Assembly (NCBI RefSeq): GCF_020536995.1
Contig: NC_068363.1
Coordinates: 7,710,620 to 7,774,619 of the forward strand
DNA: 64,000 nt
Direction: 5' to 3'
DNA from: Dreissena polymorpha
Taxonomy: Eukaryota; Mollusca; Bivalvia; Myida; Dreissenidae
A program made the translations under genes and the position numbers. The notes below the pieces were generated by a model that saw only the letters and a program-made list of their open reading frames with translations, had not been told where the DNA came from and did not search any database. Below, piece by piece: positions 35,396 through 48,599 of this stretch (position 1 is the first letter of the stretch; the number at the start of each line of letters is the position of its first letter).

Positions 35396-35487
<92 letters not shown>
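35392..35487 (+). repeat. (AT)n microsatellite
   Basis: About 45 AT dinucleotides. The Tyr-Ile repeat frames overlapping it are artefacts. Confidence 0.95.
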
Positions 35488-35488
<1 letters not shown>

Positions 35489-36840
35489 CGATCATGCATA
35501 TATATAATGGTTACAGCCATTCATAAAAATATATTTTGCCTTCATATAAAGAATACATGCCTTTATATAATGGAAGATTATCTGTGTATAATACATTTGT
35601 ATTTGTATATTTTTATATTTTATCCATATATATTAATGTTTTATCTGTATATATTCAAACTATGTATTTATATATTGTGATTATGCATATTTAAATGGTT
35701 ACAGGCATTTATGCACAGCCAGATTTACGTAATATCACAAGTTTTGGTATTTCATACTATATGGTCATTCACACTGCTTTCTTTTATATAATATTTCCAA
35801 AGAGGATTGACATTATAAAACACAAGGCATTATAAATGCCCCCCCCCCCATAATTTGATTGATATTGGGGCCGGGGCTGATGAACACGATGGTCTGATAT
35901 CATAAACGAGCAAAATCCCTTTAACAAATTAGATTATACATTATATACCGTTAATAATTTATAACAACGGACTCTTTAACAAGTAGTATCCGGTTGGTGT
36001 TGCTAAGTATCGTGTATGCACATGTATGACTCGTTTTGCAGTTTGATACATTTGTCCTTTCAACAGCGTGCATATTTCCGGTCAAATGCTATTCTATTCA
36101 GATTCAATCAACATGCTTAATAATATAAGGCTTGGCTGAATATATTGGCGGTGCAAGTATTCTTTACATCTGATGTGATTCTGAAGTTATACATACATGT
36201 GTTGCACGTGCGCTACGAGTCCGATCTTATATTTTTACAAATCTCATTCATTTCGGAATCACACCCGCCCCTGATACAAAGAAGTGGCTGAGTGTATTTT
36301 AGTGTGTAGTATAGAGCGGTTTTAAGATCAAAATACTATTTCAATCTTGCAAATGTTTGCTTTACATTTACCTATTTATACTTTTCTCATAAAACAAATT
36401 GTATATATTGCACGTGCATTTCTGTAACGATAAACTTTTAATTGTAATAGTTGCATTTCTGATTATTTGGTTGAAATTCTTAACCGAAAATGCTTCATCT
36501 TATTTCTTTTAAACTTAGCATATAATAATAGTTCTTACTTCAACGATTCATGTCTCTTATAAACGGATGTTTGTAATGCCCGGGAGGATTTAAATGTATT
36601 ACCGCGGATTATTATTCCTAATGACTTATCATAAGTGTATGTGAAATTTCATTTTCGTATAATAAGTCTTAAAGATTATTCTGAATACAACAATTATTTT
36701 CATTTGTTTTCTGTTCAGCATTCGCAATCACAATGTATGAACAGTATTGATTGGGGTCACTCTATATCCGGCTTCGTCACCGATTAGCTTGTTACCACAT
36801 TTTTTCATACCTTCTTGATGAGACTTGGTCAGATTGTTAA
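35488..36840. other. No gene seen
   Basis: AT-rich; a C9 run at 35,840 and degenerate ATATA-rich sequence. Nothing further recognised. Confidence 0.4.
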
Positions 36841-36852
36841 CCTATACAATAT

Positions 36853-37182
36853 CTAGGGCATCTCTGAATCTGGGTCATCATTGCATTTAAATGGATCGTA
36901 GACAAACCACCGATGTTCGAGGTCACGAAGGAAAAGTGTACTTGTAGGATTATTCGTAGAATAAATAACGTTAAGTTCTCTGTCATGAGAATCAGCAATG
37001 AAGTAAATTTTGACGACTGAGTCTGATTTCAAAAAAACGTCATTCTGTATTGGATACGAACTCTCGCATCGTGAAGCAAATTGTAGAACGATGTCATAGA
37101 TTGATGAAGAACTAAACGTGACGACCTTATTAACAATAATCAGGACAATGTAAGATATATAACACCAATACATTAACACCAA
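36853..37182 (-). CDS. Possible hypothetical protein or exon (109 codons)
   Basis: A minus-strand frame of 109 codons. The N-terminal 20 residues are hydrophobic (MVLMYWCYISYIVLIIV), as in a signal anchor, and the rest has a protein-like, charged composition ending near FVYDPFKCNDDPDSEMP. It does not overlap any repeat I can recognise, and its GC content is above the local background in the distal half. No family is recognised, and no neighbouring exon or promoter is evident. It could be a terminal exon of a gene extending to the right, or chance. Confidence 0.28.
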   Translation of the reverse strand: MVLMYWCYISYIVLIIVNKVVTFSSSSIYDIVLQFASRCESSYPIQNDVFLKSDSVVKIYFIADSHDRELNVIYSTNNPTSTLFLRDLEHRWFVYDPFKCNDDPDSEMP

Positions 37183-38390
37183 TGCAGGCCTCTCCGGAGT
37201 AACGGTATTATGATGGTAGAAAATTATTCATTTACAAATATTAATTTTCATTGTATACTATATGCCTAAACAAAGCAAACAATTTTCAACAAAATGTCTG
37301 GAAATTAGGGTTTTTTGTCACCAAAAAGAATTATTAAGTCACTGCTCATATAAGGTTATCTGGTCTTCTCCAGATGGTATCCATGTTTTCCCAACATGGT
37401 CATTACAAACGCAAATTTCTCCACAATAAATAGTTTTCTGGGAAAACCCTGCTGAGAGGCTGTGGCAGACATATGTAAGTTTGTACAAATCCTTTAATTA
37501 TTGTAGTGGCTTGCAAATTACAGCAGTTTTTCTTCCCAAAATGCCTGAGCATGGCCCATTTTGCCCGATCGTCTACGTCAGGGAGCCACATTTCGCTCAA
37601 TTTTTAAGAAAATTTGTCAGGATTTGATATACATGTAGGCAAATACCTTTATTATTAATGTTAATACACAGCTGTTTCAAATTGGACGTGGAAAATTTTA
37701 TTTTTTCCAATTTTCTTACCCTATGTAAGTTTATGGTAAAATACCGAACACTGCTGCAATGGTTTTACACTGCTAACAATGTTTCGGGTTTCCTCGGGTG
37801 TATTTGGCCTAGAACTGATAATATAGGACCATAACTATACAAAAAAAGACTATAACAAAATGACCAGTTGAAGTTTTTTATTGCGAAGAAATAACAGACC
37901 CAATTCAAGCTTTGAGCTATTTAGAGAAGGTGTAGATTATGTGAAGAAGGCTTAATTAAAAGGAAAACGAAATGGCAACTCGAATAACATGAAAAAACTA
38001 CTGTATTATTGTGGACAGACTCAATATACATTCAACCAATTGGAAGGTCATAGAGTCAATGTAAGATATGAGACCAATGTTATTTTGAGATAAAGTAATC
38101 GCGTTACGTTTCGTTTCGTCTTGTTTAGTTTGAACTTTAAATGTACACAAATTAAATTAACTGTTGAGGATATTCCATGAAAATGCATAAATGAATGAAA
38201 GGTTTCATGTATATCCTGAGATTTCGAAAAAAAATAGAATAAGAACTTGCAATGTTCTGAATCGTAGTCATGCACCTTATAAATTGAGCCATGTGACCAA
38301 TATATATGTTCCATATCTTCTTGTATCGACTGAGCGTGAATGTACCAAATATCAACGTGCATGTTTACGTTAACTGAATAGGCGATTTAC
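37183..38390. other. No convincing gene
   Basis: Contains a GC-richer patch at 37,530-37,600 whose minus-strand reading (37,403-37,600) looks mildly protein-like but has no family resemblance or splice context. The overlapping frames at 38,048-38,373 exist on both strands and are not credible. Confidence 0.35.
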
Positions 38391-38452
38391 AAGCTGTGGT
38401 TGCCGAGTGATTAATGCGTTTGCCTTGAAATCCAATCAATTCTTCCCGCGCA
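38391..38452 (+). pseudogene. tRNA-Ser (TGA)-like fragment, 3' truncated
   Basis: Reads GTGGTTGCCGAGTGATTAAT (D arm of a type II tRNA), then CCTTGAAATCCAATC (anticodon TGA loop) and TTCCCGCGCA (variable arm and start of the T arm), breaking off into an AATA-type repeat. The T-arm B box is absent, so it cannot be a normal tRNA gene. Confidence 0.6.
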
Positions 38453-38689
38453 ATAAATAAATACGTAAATAAATACTTAAATATAATTTTCCGTAGCAGA
38501 TATTCCGTGAACATGTCTGAATAATTTATATATTTTTTTTTTAACCTGAGAATAAGAAAATATAAAATACGATCCCGCAAAACACCACACCTGCAATCTT
38601 CTTAACCGTATTAAGAAATTGTATATGTTTGACCATGGGTCAGTAAATCTACAAGTATCCAGTTAGCTCAAATTACCAACATTTTATAT

Positions 38690-38949
38690 ATGCAATCCTC
38701 GGTGTATCAAAAAATACAACGACAACAACAGAATTCTCCAAATTATTCAATCGTTTCGCGTTGCAACGCTTTATAATTTACAGGTTTTTAAATCGTCAAA
38801 AGATGCACATACTGGATATTTTAGAGAATAGTAAATGTTCAGTATTACTGTTTCCTCACAACTATCATAACTTCAAGGAAAATGTGCGAATCTGAAACAT
38901 TTTTTTTTCAATTTTGTCAATTTACCAAAGCGTGAAAAGGCCCCTTTAA
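38690..38949 (-). mobile_element. TTAA MITE with tRNA-like promoter, right half only
   Basis: Contains the family's right half: 'aattattcaatcgtttcgcg', 'aaatgttcagtattactg', and the end CGTGAAAAGGCCCCTTTAA. The tRNA-like half is missing. Confidence 0.65.
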
Positions 38950-39082
38950 GGTAGTACCCGAGGAGACAAAAACCAATTGAGCCAAAGTGACCGTAGCTAC
39001 ATCGAGTTGAAATCGATTAACAACAAAATCAGAAGTATATTTTGTTTTCGTTTATACCGTTTGCAAAATAATTATTGTAGTG

Positions 39083-39579
39083 ACCTTTTCACAAATTTTG
39101 GCATGTATTGAAGATTTTCATTAAATGCTTTATATTGATAAATGTAAACATTTAACCTAAAAAGCTCCAGTAAAAAAAAACAATAATAAAATTAAAGAAA
39201 GAAAAAAGTAACCCTCAACTGGGCTCGAACCACTGACCCCTGGAGTAAAGGTCTATCGCTTAGACCACTCGGCACTCCGTGCTTTTACAATGAGTGACGT
39301 ATTTTATACTTTATATAAGCAATCCTCGTAGTTTCACACAATATAACGACAACAACAGACCTCTTTAAATTATGTAATCGTTTCGCGTTGCAACGCGTTA
39401 TAATTATCCGGTTTTTAAATCGTCAAAAGATGCATTTAATGGACATTTTACAGCATGGTAAATGTTCAGTATTACTGTTTCCCTACAAATATCATAACTA
39501 CAACGGAAATTTGCGACACTGGAACATTTTTTTTCTCTCTAATTTTGTCAATTTACCAAAACGTGAAAAGGCCCATTTA
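39083..39579 (-). mobile_element. TTAA MITE with tRNA-like promoter, copy 4
   Basis: Left end degraded (GACCTTTTCACAAATTTTGG), right end CGTGAAAAGGCCCATTTAA. The internal tRNA-like part is the clearest here: minus strand GAGTGCCGAGTGGTCTAAGC (A box) and GGTTCGAGCCC (B box) about 45 nt apart, with a Ser/Leu-tRNA-like D arm. It lies 130 bp from the preceding half copy, same orientation. Confidence 0.72.
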
Positions 39580-39596
39580 AGAGTCCGATGAACCTA

Positions 39597-40249
39597 TCAG
39601 CTTTCTTAGCACATATGCTGATAGACTTTCGATGCACTCTTAGCACATATGCTGTTAGACTTTCGATGCACTCTTTGCACATATGCTGATAGACTTTCGA
39701 TGCACTCTTAGCACATATGCTGTTAGACTTTCGATGCACTCTTAGCACATATGCTGTTAGACTTTCGATGCACTCTTAGCACATATGCTGTTAGACTTTC
39801 GATGCACTCTTAGCACATATGCTGTTAGACTTTCGATGCACTCTTAGCACATATGCTGTTAGACTTTCGATGCACTCTTAGCACATATGCTGTTAGACTT
39901 TCGATGCACTCTTAGCACATATGCTGTTAGACTTTCGATGCACTCTTAGCACATATGCTGATAGACTTTCGATGCACTCTTAGCACATATGCTGTTAGAC
40001 TTTCGATGCACTCTTTGCACATATGCTGTTAGACTTTCGATGCACTCTTAGCACATATGCTGTTAGACTTTCGATGCACTCTTAGCACATATGCTGTTAG
40101 ACTTTCGATGCACTCTTAGCACATATGCTGTTAGACTTTCGATGCACTCTTAGCACATATGCTGATAGACTTTCGATGCACTCTTAGCACATATGCTGAT
40201 AGACTTTCGATGCACTCTTTGCACATATGCTGTTAGACTTTCGATGCAC
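39597..40249 (+). repeat. 34-bp minisatellite, about 19 copies
   Basis: Unit 'ttagactttcgatgcact' followed by 'cttagcacatatgctg', 34 bp, tandem and nearly identical. The main variants are 'gata' for 'gtta' and 'tttgc' for 'ttagc'. It starts within about 20 bp of the right end of the preceding MITE, whose end may have seeded it. 34 is not a multiple of three, so it encodes nothing. Confidence 0.95.
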
Positions 40250-40463
40250 GTGTTATTATCATCGAGACTGGGATTCTTTTTTCGGATATTGCCTTTTCTT
40301 TCATTAATTTATATGTACTAAAATCGACTGATAATCATGATATTTGCAGTTGATAGCGAAAAAATAAACATGTGTTTACTTGATAGATAAAATGAGATCA
40401 TATTGTGTAGTGTTTTTTTTCGCATTGGTCGTAATCGTCTCCCACTCGGACACAGTGTGAAAA
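40250..40463. other. No feature seen
   Basis: Short AT-rich spacer between minisatellite and MITE. Confidence 0.4.
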
Positions 40464-40720
40464 ATGAGACGAGAAAACTAGGCTTAATGCATATGCGTTA
40501 AGTGTCATCCCAGATTAGCCCGTGAAGTCCGCACAGACATATCAGGGATGACACTTTCCGCCTTATTGGATTTTCGCTAAGAAGAAACTTCATTTCAAAG
40601 AAAAATGTCATAATAGCGAAAAGTGTCGTCCCTGATTAGCCTGTGCGGATTGCACAAGCTAATATGGGACAACACTTTACACACATGCATTATGTCCAGT
40701 TTTCTCAGAGCACGACTCAA
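40464..40720. mobile_element. GTGTCGTCCC-family foldback MITE, copy 4
   Basis: Outer arms GAGAAAACTAGGCTTAATGC and its inverse, two inner hairpins; substitutions such as AGTGTCATCCC in one arm. Confidence 0.8.
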
Positions 40721-41301
40721 ATAGTAATAAAATGGAAAAGTCCCTTTAAAGTGAATCTAATTAACAACAACGTTTCATGTGTTAATTTGAAACCCCGTAT
40801 TTTATTCAAAGGTTTAACCGCAACATCCGCCCTATTCAAAAACTAGACAACCGTTTTCTAATCAGTTGAATAAATATTGAGTCTCTCAAGCCGTGTACGA
40901 CTAGATAACATTCAAACAAAAACTGTTTAAAAAAACAAGGCAAAAATCAAATATACATTTATACCATGAAATAAAAAAATATCTATGCAAATGAAACCCA
41001 ACGCATTGTTAAGTCTATATAACTATGTACAACGATATTATAAAAATTGCATGTCACAAAGACTCTCGTCTTAATCTGTAAATTATAGAAAGCATCTTTG
41101 TCAAACTGATTTGAATTACAGTAAAATTAAGTTTTTTTTAAATAAAATTGACCCTGCTATTACCGTTAGCTGCCGTAAGTGACCCGTTTATTTCAGTGGG
41201 GTTTGCTTTGTCCGATTCGATTTCATTACACAAGGAAAGTTAACAAAACGACCCTGCGGATAACTAAATTTTTCAAAATATTTGAAGGCTTTAAAGTAAT
41301 C
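40721..41301. other. No gene seen
   Basis: AT-rich DNA up to the LTR element. A 'gctttaaagtaatc' just before it might be the left end of the MITE whose remainder is at 51,931 (inference). Confidence 0.4.
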
Positions 41302-41305
41302 TATG

Positions 41306-42547
41306 TGTCACCGGACATACATTTGTATAATGTATCGTAGAATTTCGTGTAGATATGTATCATTTATTTTACGATTATTTGTTAGGGTAACGGCATTCTT
41401 AATTGAGTATAGTTATCGTATTAATAGACCTGTAGCAGTTACCTTTAGTTATTTTACACGATTACAATTAGAAATTAGTACAAATCCCCATGTTCACGTT
41501 AACTAATGCTCACAAATTACTCGTGCATTATCACATACACCAGTTCTGAGTTGCTTTTATAGTTAACCTATCAAATAGCTGATATTTAAATGTTTTAACC
41601 AATGAAATGTGTCGTTGCGACATGGAGGTGACTTAAGGCGCATTTTAGATCATTCTGTGATCAGCTATTTGACAGTGAACGCTTATAAATATATCTTTAA
41701 AATGTATTTGGTTCGTTACAGGTAAATATCTTTATCGTTATTTATAAGATTACTTTTTCACAAATAACTGTTCAATATTTTGTATTTCATTTTGCTTATG
41801 TATGTGCGTGTTTTGTCTAATATATTATATTATATTATATTATATTGTTTATTAAATATAATATTGTATTGCTATTTTAATGTTGTAATGTTTTACTTTG
41901 CTCGCCATATCTGTTTGTAAAACATATCTGTTGGTGAAACATAAATGTTGGTAAACCATATCTGTTGGTAAAACATATCTGTTAGTAAATCATTTATTGT
42001 ATTGTAATGATTGTTAACCATAATATTTATGATGATTCTGTGATCAGCTATTTGACAGTGAACGCTAATAAATATATCTTTATCGTTATTTATAAGATTA
42101 CTTTTCACAAATAACTGTTTAATATTTTGTATTTCATTTTGCTTATGTGTGTGCGTGTTTTGTCTAATATATGATATTATATTGCTTATTAAATATAATA
42201 TTGTATTACTATTTTAATGTTGTAATGTTATACTTTGCTCACCATATCTGTTAGTAAAACATATCTGTTGGTAAAACATATATGTTGGTAAACCATATCT
42301 GTTGGTAAACCATATCTGTTGGTAAAACATATTTGTTGGTAAATCATTTATTGTATTGTAATGATTGTTAACCATAATATTTATGATGATTCTGTGATCA
42401 GCTATTTGACAGTGAATGCTAATAAATATATCTTTAAAATATATTTGGTTCGTTACAGGGTTGTTTTTATAACCACCCTGGTTATCACGTTTGGGGAATT
42501 GGCTGCAACCCACTGCCAATTAATACCTGAAAACCCATACGGTGACA
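41306..42547 (+). repeat. 5' LTR, about 1.24 kb
   Basis: Begins TGTCACC and ends GGTGACA, so the LTR carries 7-bp inverted termini. It is about 400 bp longer than the 3' LTR because a block with GATCAGCTATTTGACAGTGA occurs three times here (about 41,657, 42,040 and 42,398) and twice there. Each block also contains short CATATCTGTTGGTAAA-type tandem repeats. Confidence 0.9.
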
Positions 42548-42548
42548 A

Positions 42549-42640
42549 TGGCGCCCAACGTTTTTGAAAGAAGTGACGAAGTACTATAAACACGGACAAT
42601 GGCGCCCAACGTTTTTGAAAGAAGTGACTTAGTTCTATAA
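42549..42640 (+). other. Primer-binding site, duplicated
   Basis: TGGCGCCCAACG begins two bases after the LTR, matching the class of primer-binding sites used with tRNA-Lys. About 50 bp later a second copy (ATGGCGCCCAACG at about 42,598) occurs with the same following sequence, so the segment is tandemly duplicated. Confidence 0.75.
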
Positions 42641-45010
42641 ACACGTACAGATAAGTACACGTCTTTTGCTTGAGCGAGGCCGGTAAGACAGCGACTACAG
42701 ATAGTACGACTGCGAACCAGGCGATAATCACATCGTGGACATAGTGGACATCGAGGTGGCCATAAAGGACACGACCTACTGACACGTTTTTACAGCGTCT
42801 CAGTAACCAACTTCGACTATCGTCGACACACGGTTTGGATGGTGACATAGTACACGGCTTATACTACCGACAGTACTCGGACTCTCAGCGCAACATTTCG
42901 TCACCAGTAAAGACCTTCGACTATCGTCGACACACGGCTCCGATGGTGTCATAGTACTCGGCTTCTACAACCGACGGTACTCGACTCTCAGCGCAACATT
43001 CCGACACCAGTAACAAACCTTCGACTATCGTCGAGACACGGTTCCGATGGTGTTACAGTAGAGGGCTTCTACAACCGACCGTATTCGTACTCCCAGCGCA
43101 ACATTCCGACACACGACGTATCCAAGGAGGAGGAGTCCTACCTAGAAACAGACGGACGTTCTTCGCTCCAGGATAACGCGAGTGCGTTACTTTCTTCCCC
43201 GGGGACATACATATTCAAGTGAGCGCATAAACATTCGAACGGACAGACTTTTATATTCTGCCGATGACAGGGAGGATTCGCCGCGGATCGTGTTGGACAC
43301 TTATCATTTAACTTTAAAAGTGACATTTTTGATGTTCCTTGGATGTTTATTTAAATTCAAGTTCCACAGATTGGTGAGCTACTATTTTCTATTGTATTAT
43401 ATTGTAACTTTATTCTGATATCATACTTATACATGTCATATATTATTTCATATACTACTAGTCAACTCAATCATTTATTTTTGGTTTAGTATACAAAAAT
43501 ATCTGTTTGTTTTTTAATAGAGCCATTATTTACAGGCGTTAGTGATTTTTCCAATTTTATAATGTAAAAGATCCTTCATTATAAATCGATATAAGTCAGC
43601 CAAATATATTATATATATAGGTTTCTAATACACTAGCACGTTTACGCTTCACAGTCAATTTCCTCGTGCATTGCATGTCTAGTTGTTTACCAACATACAC
43701 CGTTACTGGTATGATAGACACTGAGCGATTAATTGAGTGTTACGTAGTATTGCATGTGTTCCGACTAGAGGACACTTTGAAGTATTTATCAATGTAGTAT
43801 ACTATAGCTACATGATTTAGTTCACAGTAAGCACCTTAAACAAATTGATAGAATTTGTGGATACGTGTCAAGCTGATAATCCGATAAACTGACTGCATTT
43901 GACTGCTTTATCATTGAAGCATTGGATTGAAATATTTTTAATTGTTTTAAAAAGTTTTCTTTTAAAATTGGACAGTAAAGCTATCTATGTTCAGTACATG
44001 GAGATAACGTTATATACGTTATAGAAACACACGTAGATATATAGTTGCATATATTAACGTTATAGATAGAAAAATATGGAAAACTACGTTGTCATTGACG
44101 TAAGTGATTGAATACATTTAAATATATACTTGCATACATTTACGTTATAGATATATCTTAAACTACGTTGTCATAAAAGTAAGCGATTCAGAATTTTAAT
44201 TGCAGTTTCTTCTGCCATAGGATAGTTAAGGTAGCTGATAGTAAGCTTGTATGTAGAGTTGTTTTACAGTGCGTGATTTCATCTTGAGAATATAGTGGAT
44301 TGTGTCCGCTCGTAGTAGACTCCACTGTCGCTTATATTGAATTTTGCTTGAAAATAATTGATGGTCATTAGTTGATTGCAGTTGAACTATTGGTGATACT
44401 GAAATGTGAATTTATATTTGAAATAAAAGCGTGTAACGGATGGGTTAGCGGAATATTATAGAATATTCTGTTTTTAAAATTGATGCGTTGGCGTAGTAAG
44501 GGAAGTAATTAAACTTATTACTGAAGGTTTATTAGGTTTTATTCTCTTAAACGCTGTCCGTTGATTTTACGGTAAAAGGGGGATTACTCATTTAAACAGA
44601 TTGAATTTAAATGGGGTGTAGTTAGCTATCATGAAACGGTATTAAAGGGATAACACTATCGGATTTCAAATTAATTTGATTATTTTTCAATTATATTGTC
44701 ACTTCGATAAGATTAATATCATTTTAACAACAGTTTTATGATCATTATTCTATTAAGCGTGTAATTGTATACACCACTTCTATATTAAGAATGTAATTGA
44801 TATGCAAGATTGATTTTGTAAAATTGAACACGGTTTGTCTTGCATATGCGTTTTACGTTTTAGTATCACTCTCTCTAATTCTCTCTCTTTCTTTGTATAT
44901 ATTTGTATGCGCTTCCGTGTACGCGTACATGAACTAAGACTTTATTATGTGTTTGTTTGACATTGAAATAACTGTTTGAATAGTTCAAATAAGTAAGTAT
45001 TCAGGAATAA
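42641..45010 (+). other. Long leader of the retrotransposon with a 107-bp triple repeat
   Basis: About 2.4 kb between the primer-binding site and the gag-like region with no domain recognised. 42,805-43,115 holds three tandem copies of about 107 bp sharing CTTCGACTATCGTCGA and CTCAGCGCAACATT. The rest is AT-rich. The short frames in it do not look like proteins. Confidence 0.6.
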
Positions 45011-45011
45011 A

Positions 45012-46720
45012 ATGGCTCACGGCGGATCAAACTACAATCTTCGAGATATTACAAAGAGAACGACACTGAATTTGTCAGATTCAGAAAAGAGTTTGTCAGA
45101 AGAAGATATGTTAGTTCGCAGTATTCAGGAATTAGAAAAGCGGAGACAGACAGAAGAAGATATAAATACATTCCAACAGAAACGGGAGGAATTGATACAA
45201 CTCCGAAGAGCAGCGTCATCAATACATATAGATGCTGAACCAGACTACGCTTTATCGGACAGCAGAACTGATGATGAGTCTGACCTTTTAGCAGAAACCA
45301 GTAAGCTACAAGACAAACTTGCTCAGCTACGAAAAGAACAGCAGTACCTTGGAGAGAAGGAGGTTACGTCAGTAACTCCAAAAGGGCGTCTACCAAAAGT
45401 GAAGTCCCGCACGGACGAAATAAAGCGTAGAGATGACAGAAGTGAACCGAAGACGGAAGTTACAAGACTGCAACGGGACCTTCATAGCAAAACAGAAGAG
45501 ATAGACGAACTAAACAAGCTACTTCTGAGCAGCGAGAAGAAAATTTCCCTGCTACAACTCGAGTTGAAGGAGAAAAAGCTAACGATTTTCGAAGAAACTG
45601 AGAAAAAAAGAGAGCTGAGGGTAAAGAGACACGAAGAACAGTTGATAAAATTGCAACAGAAGATAGACGACAGACTGAGTGACCTGGAAGAGCGAAAGAA
45701 AAAGCTAGCGGACCGTTCTAAACGACTAGAAGAGCGAGAACAACAACTCCATGAAACAAACAGACCCTTCAGTCGCTGCAAAGACAGAGATGAAATTGAT
45801 AGTAGAATTCGGCAGCTTGCACAACAACAGACCAGACGGGAAGCTGGATTCTTGGAGGAGGGGCAGACTACAATACATAGGCATACGATTACCAGTCACA
45901 ACACGAGGGAATTGAATGATAAAGTACATATAACACCATTTTCAGGAAAGGAACCTGTTCCAAAGAATGAAGCATCATTTGAAGAATTCAAGCTGGAAAT
46001 TGAAAGCATTACAAACATATATTCTTAGCCCATACTCAAGCAATCCTTACGAAAAGCTCTTCGAGACCAGGCCAGAAAATGCATGCTGCATTTATCAACG
46101 AATGCATCCATGGGTGACATTATACACAGTTTGGAAGAAAATTTTGGTAATGTAGCTAGTGAAGAGTGAATTCTATCGAGATTTTTATTAGCAGAACAGA
46201 AAACCGAAGAATCAATAGTAGAATGGGGTTTAAGGTTAGAAGACATGCTACTCCAGGTAGGACGGAGAACACATATGAAAGAAGCAGAAAGAAATAAGAA
46301 ACTGAAGAATAGATTATGGAGAGGGCTCAATAACGACGAGTTGAGACATGCAACACGTGTATATTTTGAGAGTGACGTGACATATGAAGAGCTTCGAAAT
46401 AAAATTAGAGCTGAGGGATATGAAATGAAATTAGAAAGAGAAAGCAGAAATAGAACTGTTATATTGCATCAGACATCAGTGGAGCCACACGAGACAGAAG
46501 TGATGATGAAAATTATGCAACGTATTGACGACCTAGAACGAAAACTTGATGATTTCAAGAATTTACAGCCACAGTATGATGCCATTGAACCAAGACCACA
46601 ACGAGGCGAAATGCGACCAAACACAAGACACCAGAGGGGTAATAGAAACCGCGGAAGAGGCTTTTACCAAGGCAACAGAAATGAAGATAAAGCACAACCC
46701 GAAGTAAATGCCCAATAACC
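45012..46720 (+). mobile_element. gag-like region of the fossil element
   Basis: The first part is rich in Glu, Lys and Arg with long heptad-like coiled coil; the second part contains a capsid-type stretch and a basic Arg/Gly/Asn-rich tail resembling a nucleocapsid, without an obvious zinc knuckle. Assignment rests on position and composition. Confidence 0.65.
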
Positions 46721-46749
46721 TTTAAACTAGAAACTGTCACCATTAATGA

Positions 46750-47700
46750 TAAAATGTGTGACAGCAGAATGAACGATCCTAAAAGAGCAACATCATTATT
46801 TGACAGACTAGTCGGACACTCGAATGCGTCTGAAATTGAATTTAATGGTATGCAAACCATGGCTCTTATTGACAGTGGAGCCATGGTCACAACGGTCAGC
46901 CAAGCATTCTTTGAACAGTTAGTACCAAAACCAGTGTTACATACACTAGAAGAGCTACAGCTCTCCGTTAAGGGGGCAGATGATAAGGAGATTCCTTATA
47001 TAGGGAACATTGAAGCCTGTATAAGGGTCCCAGAACAAACAAATGAATCATTCCCGGTTCCTGTGCTTGTAGTATGTAATACTGACTTTAATTCAGACGT
47101 ACCCGTCATAATTGGAACGAATGTTATTAGATACATGTCAGATGTTGACAAATCCGATTTGTCGGAAGAGTGGAAAGCCACTCTTCTGACAATATCATCT
47201 CAGGAATCCGTTGGTACGTTAAAAACACCCGGAAAATCTGTTAGTATCCTGCCTTTCGAAACTGTTACGGTTTCAGGTTTAATGAGAAAGACCTCTAACT
47301 GTAATAGCGCTGTCACAGAACAGTCCCCGCTGGCATCGACTAGGCTTGGAATATGCCCTAGGTTAGTAAATTTAAACATCCCCGGAACAACTGTTAGGGT
47401 TTCTGTCCGCCTTTTTAACATGTCTGCAAAAACAATTTGCTTACCTTCACATTCGGTTGTATGTGATTTACATGACGTCACAGTATTGAGATCATGGACG
47501 CCTGAACACTCTCAAACTACCGAAAAGCCTAGTCCATCAGATCATACTGAAAATCATTTAATGGAACAATTTTTTAAAAATATTAGAGTAAATCTTGATC
47601 ATTTGGAAAATGATACAAAAGGTTTCTCTAGAGAACTTCTTTTGGAAGTTGCGAAACGTTTTTTCACAGGGTCCACTCGATATAGTCAAGACCAACATTG
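46750..47700 (+). mobile_element. Retropepsin-like protease region of the fossil element
   Basis: The motif ALIDSGAMVTTVS is the aspartic protease active-site signature of Ty3/gypsy elements (usually DSGA or DTGA). A linker region follows before the reverse transcriptase. Confidence 0.8.
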
Positions 47701-48560
47701 TCAAACATGAAATAAAACTAGACAATCCAGAGCCATTTAAAGAGCCATATCGACGTGTCCGCCCTGGCCTTATTGATGAAGTTCGTGAACATTTACATGA
47801 AATGTTGTCGATGGGGGTCATCACACATTCTCACAGTCCTTTTTCGTCCAATGCAGTCATTGTTCGTAAAAAGGACGGATCGATACACTACTGTATCGAC
47901 TATAGGAAGTTAAATGCACGAACGCACAAAGATGCTTATCCAATACCCAGAATAGACGACACTCTCCATCTGCTTTCCGGGTCTAAGTACTTCACCAAAC
48001 TTAACCTGAAATCCGGATACTGGCAGGTGGAGAAGGCCGAAAATGACATGGAGAAAACGGCTTTTTAAGTAGGAAACTTGGTTTTCTATCAGTGCACCCG
48101 GATGCCATTCGGCCTCTGCAATGACCCTGCAACCTTTCAAAGGTTGATGGAACGTTGCATGGGGGAATTGAACCTTAAGGAGTGCCTCATCTATTAAGAC
48201 GACATAAATGTATTTTCTTCCACTTTTGAAACGCATCAAGAAAGACTAGAAGCTGTTTTTAAACAATTAGATGCTCATAAGCTAAAGCTTAAACCTTCTA
48301 AATGTGAGTTTTTGTTAGAAGAGGTGAGCTATCTTGGCCACATTGTGTCCAAAGATGGTATCAAAACTGACCCCGCCAAAACCGAAGTCATTAAAAAGTG
48401 GCCTGTCCCGACATAAGTAAAAGCAGTTCGTAGCTTCTTGGGTTTTGCTGGGTACTACAGGAAGTTCATAAAAGATTTCGCACAGGTTGCACGCCCATTA
48501 AACGATCCTCAAATTGGCAGTTCTGGATCAAAATCCAAGAAATAGGTCACTTCCAAGTTT
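47700..48560 (+). mobile_element. Reverse transcriptase region of the fossil element
   Basis: Recognisable RT blocks: IVRKKDGSIHYCIDYRKLN, then DAYPIPRIDDTL and FTKLNLKSGYWQ, and later the palm-to-thumb stretch around SYLGHIVSKDGI and VRSFLGFAGYYRKFI. They match Ty3/gypsy RT and the start of the connection domain. Confidence 0.85.
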
Positions 48561-48599
48561 TTTTCGGGAGAACCACAGCAACGTGCATTTGACACTCTC

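Noticed and set aside
39548-40249. CRISPR array (34-bp repeats)
   Set aside because: The repeats are directly contiguous without unique spacers and the genome is eukaryotic; it is a minisatellite.
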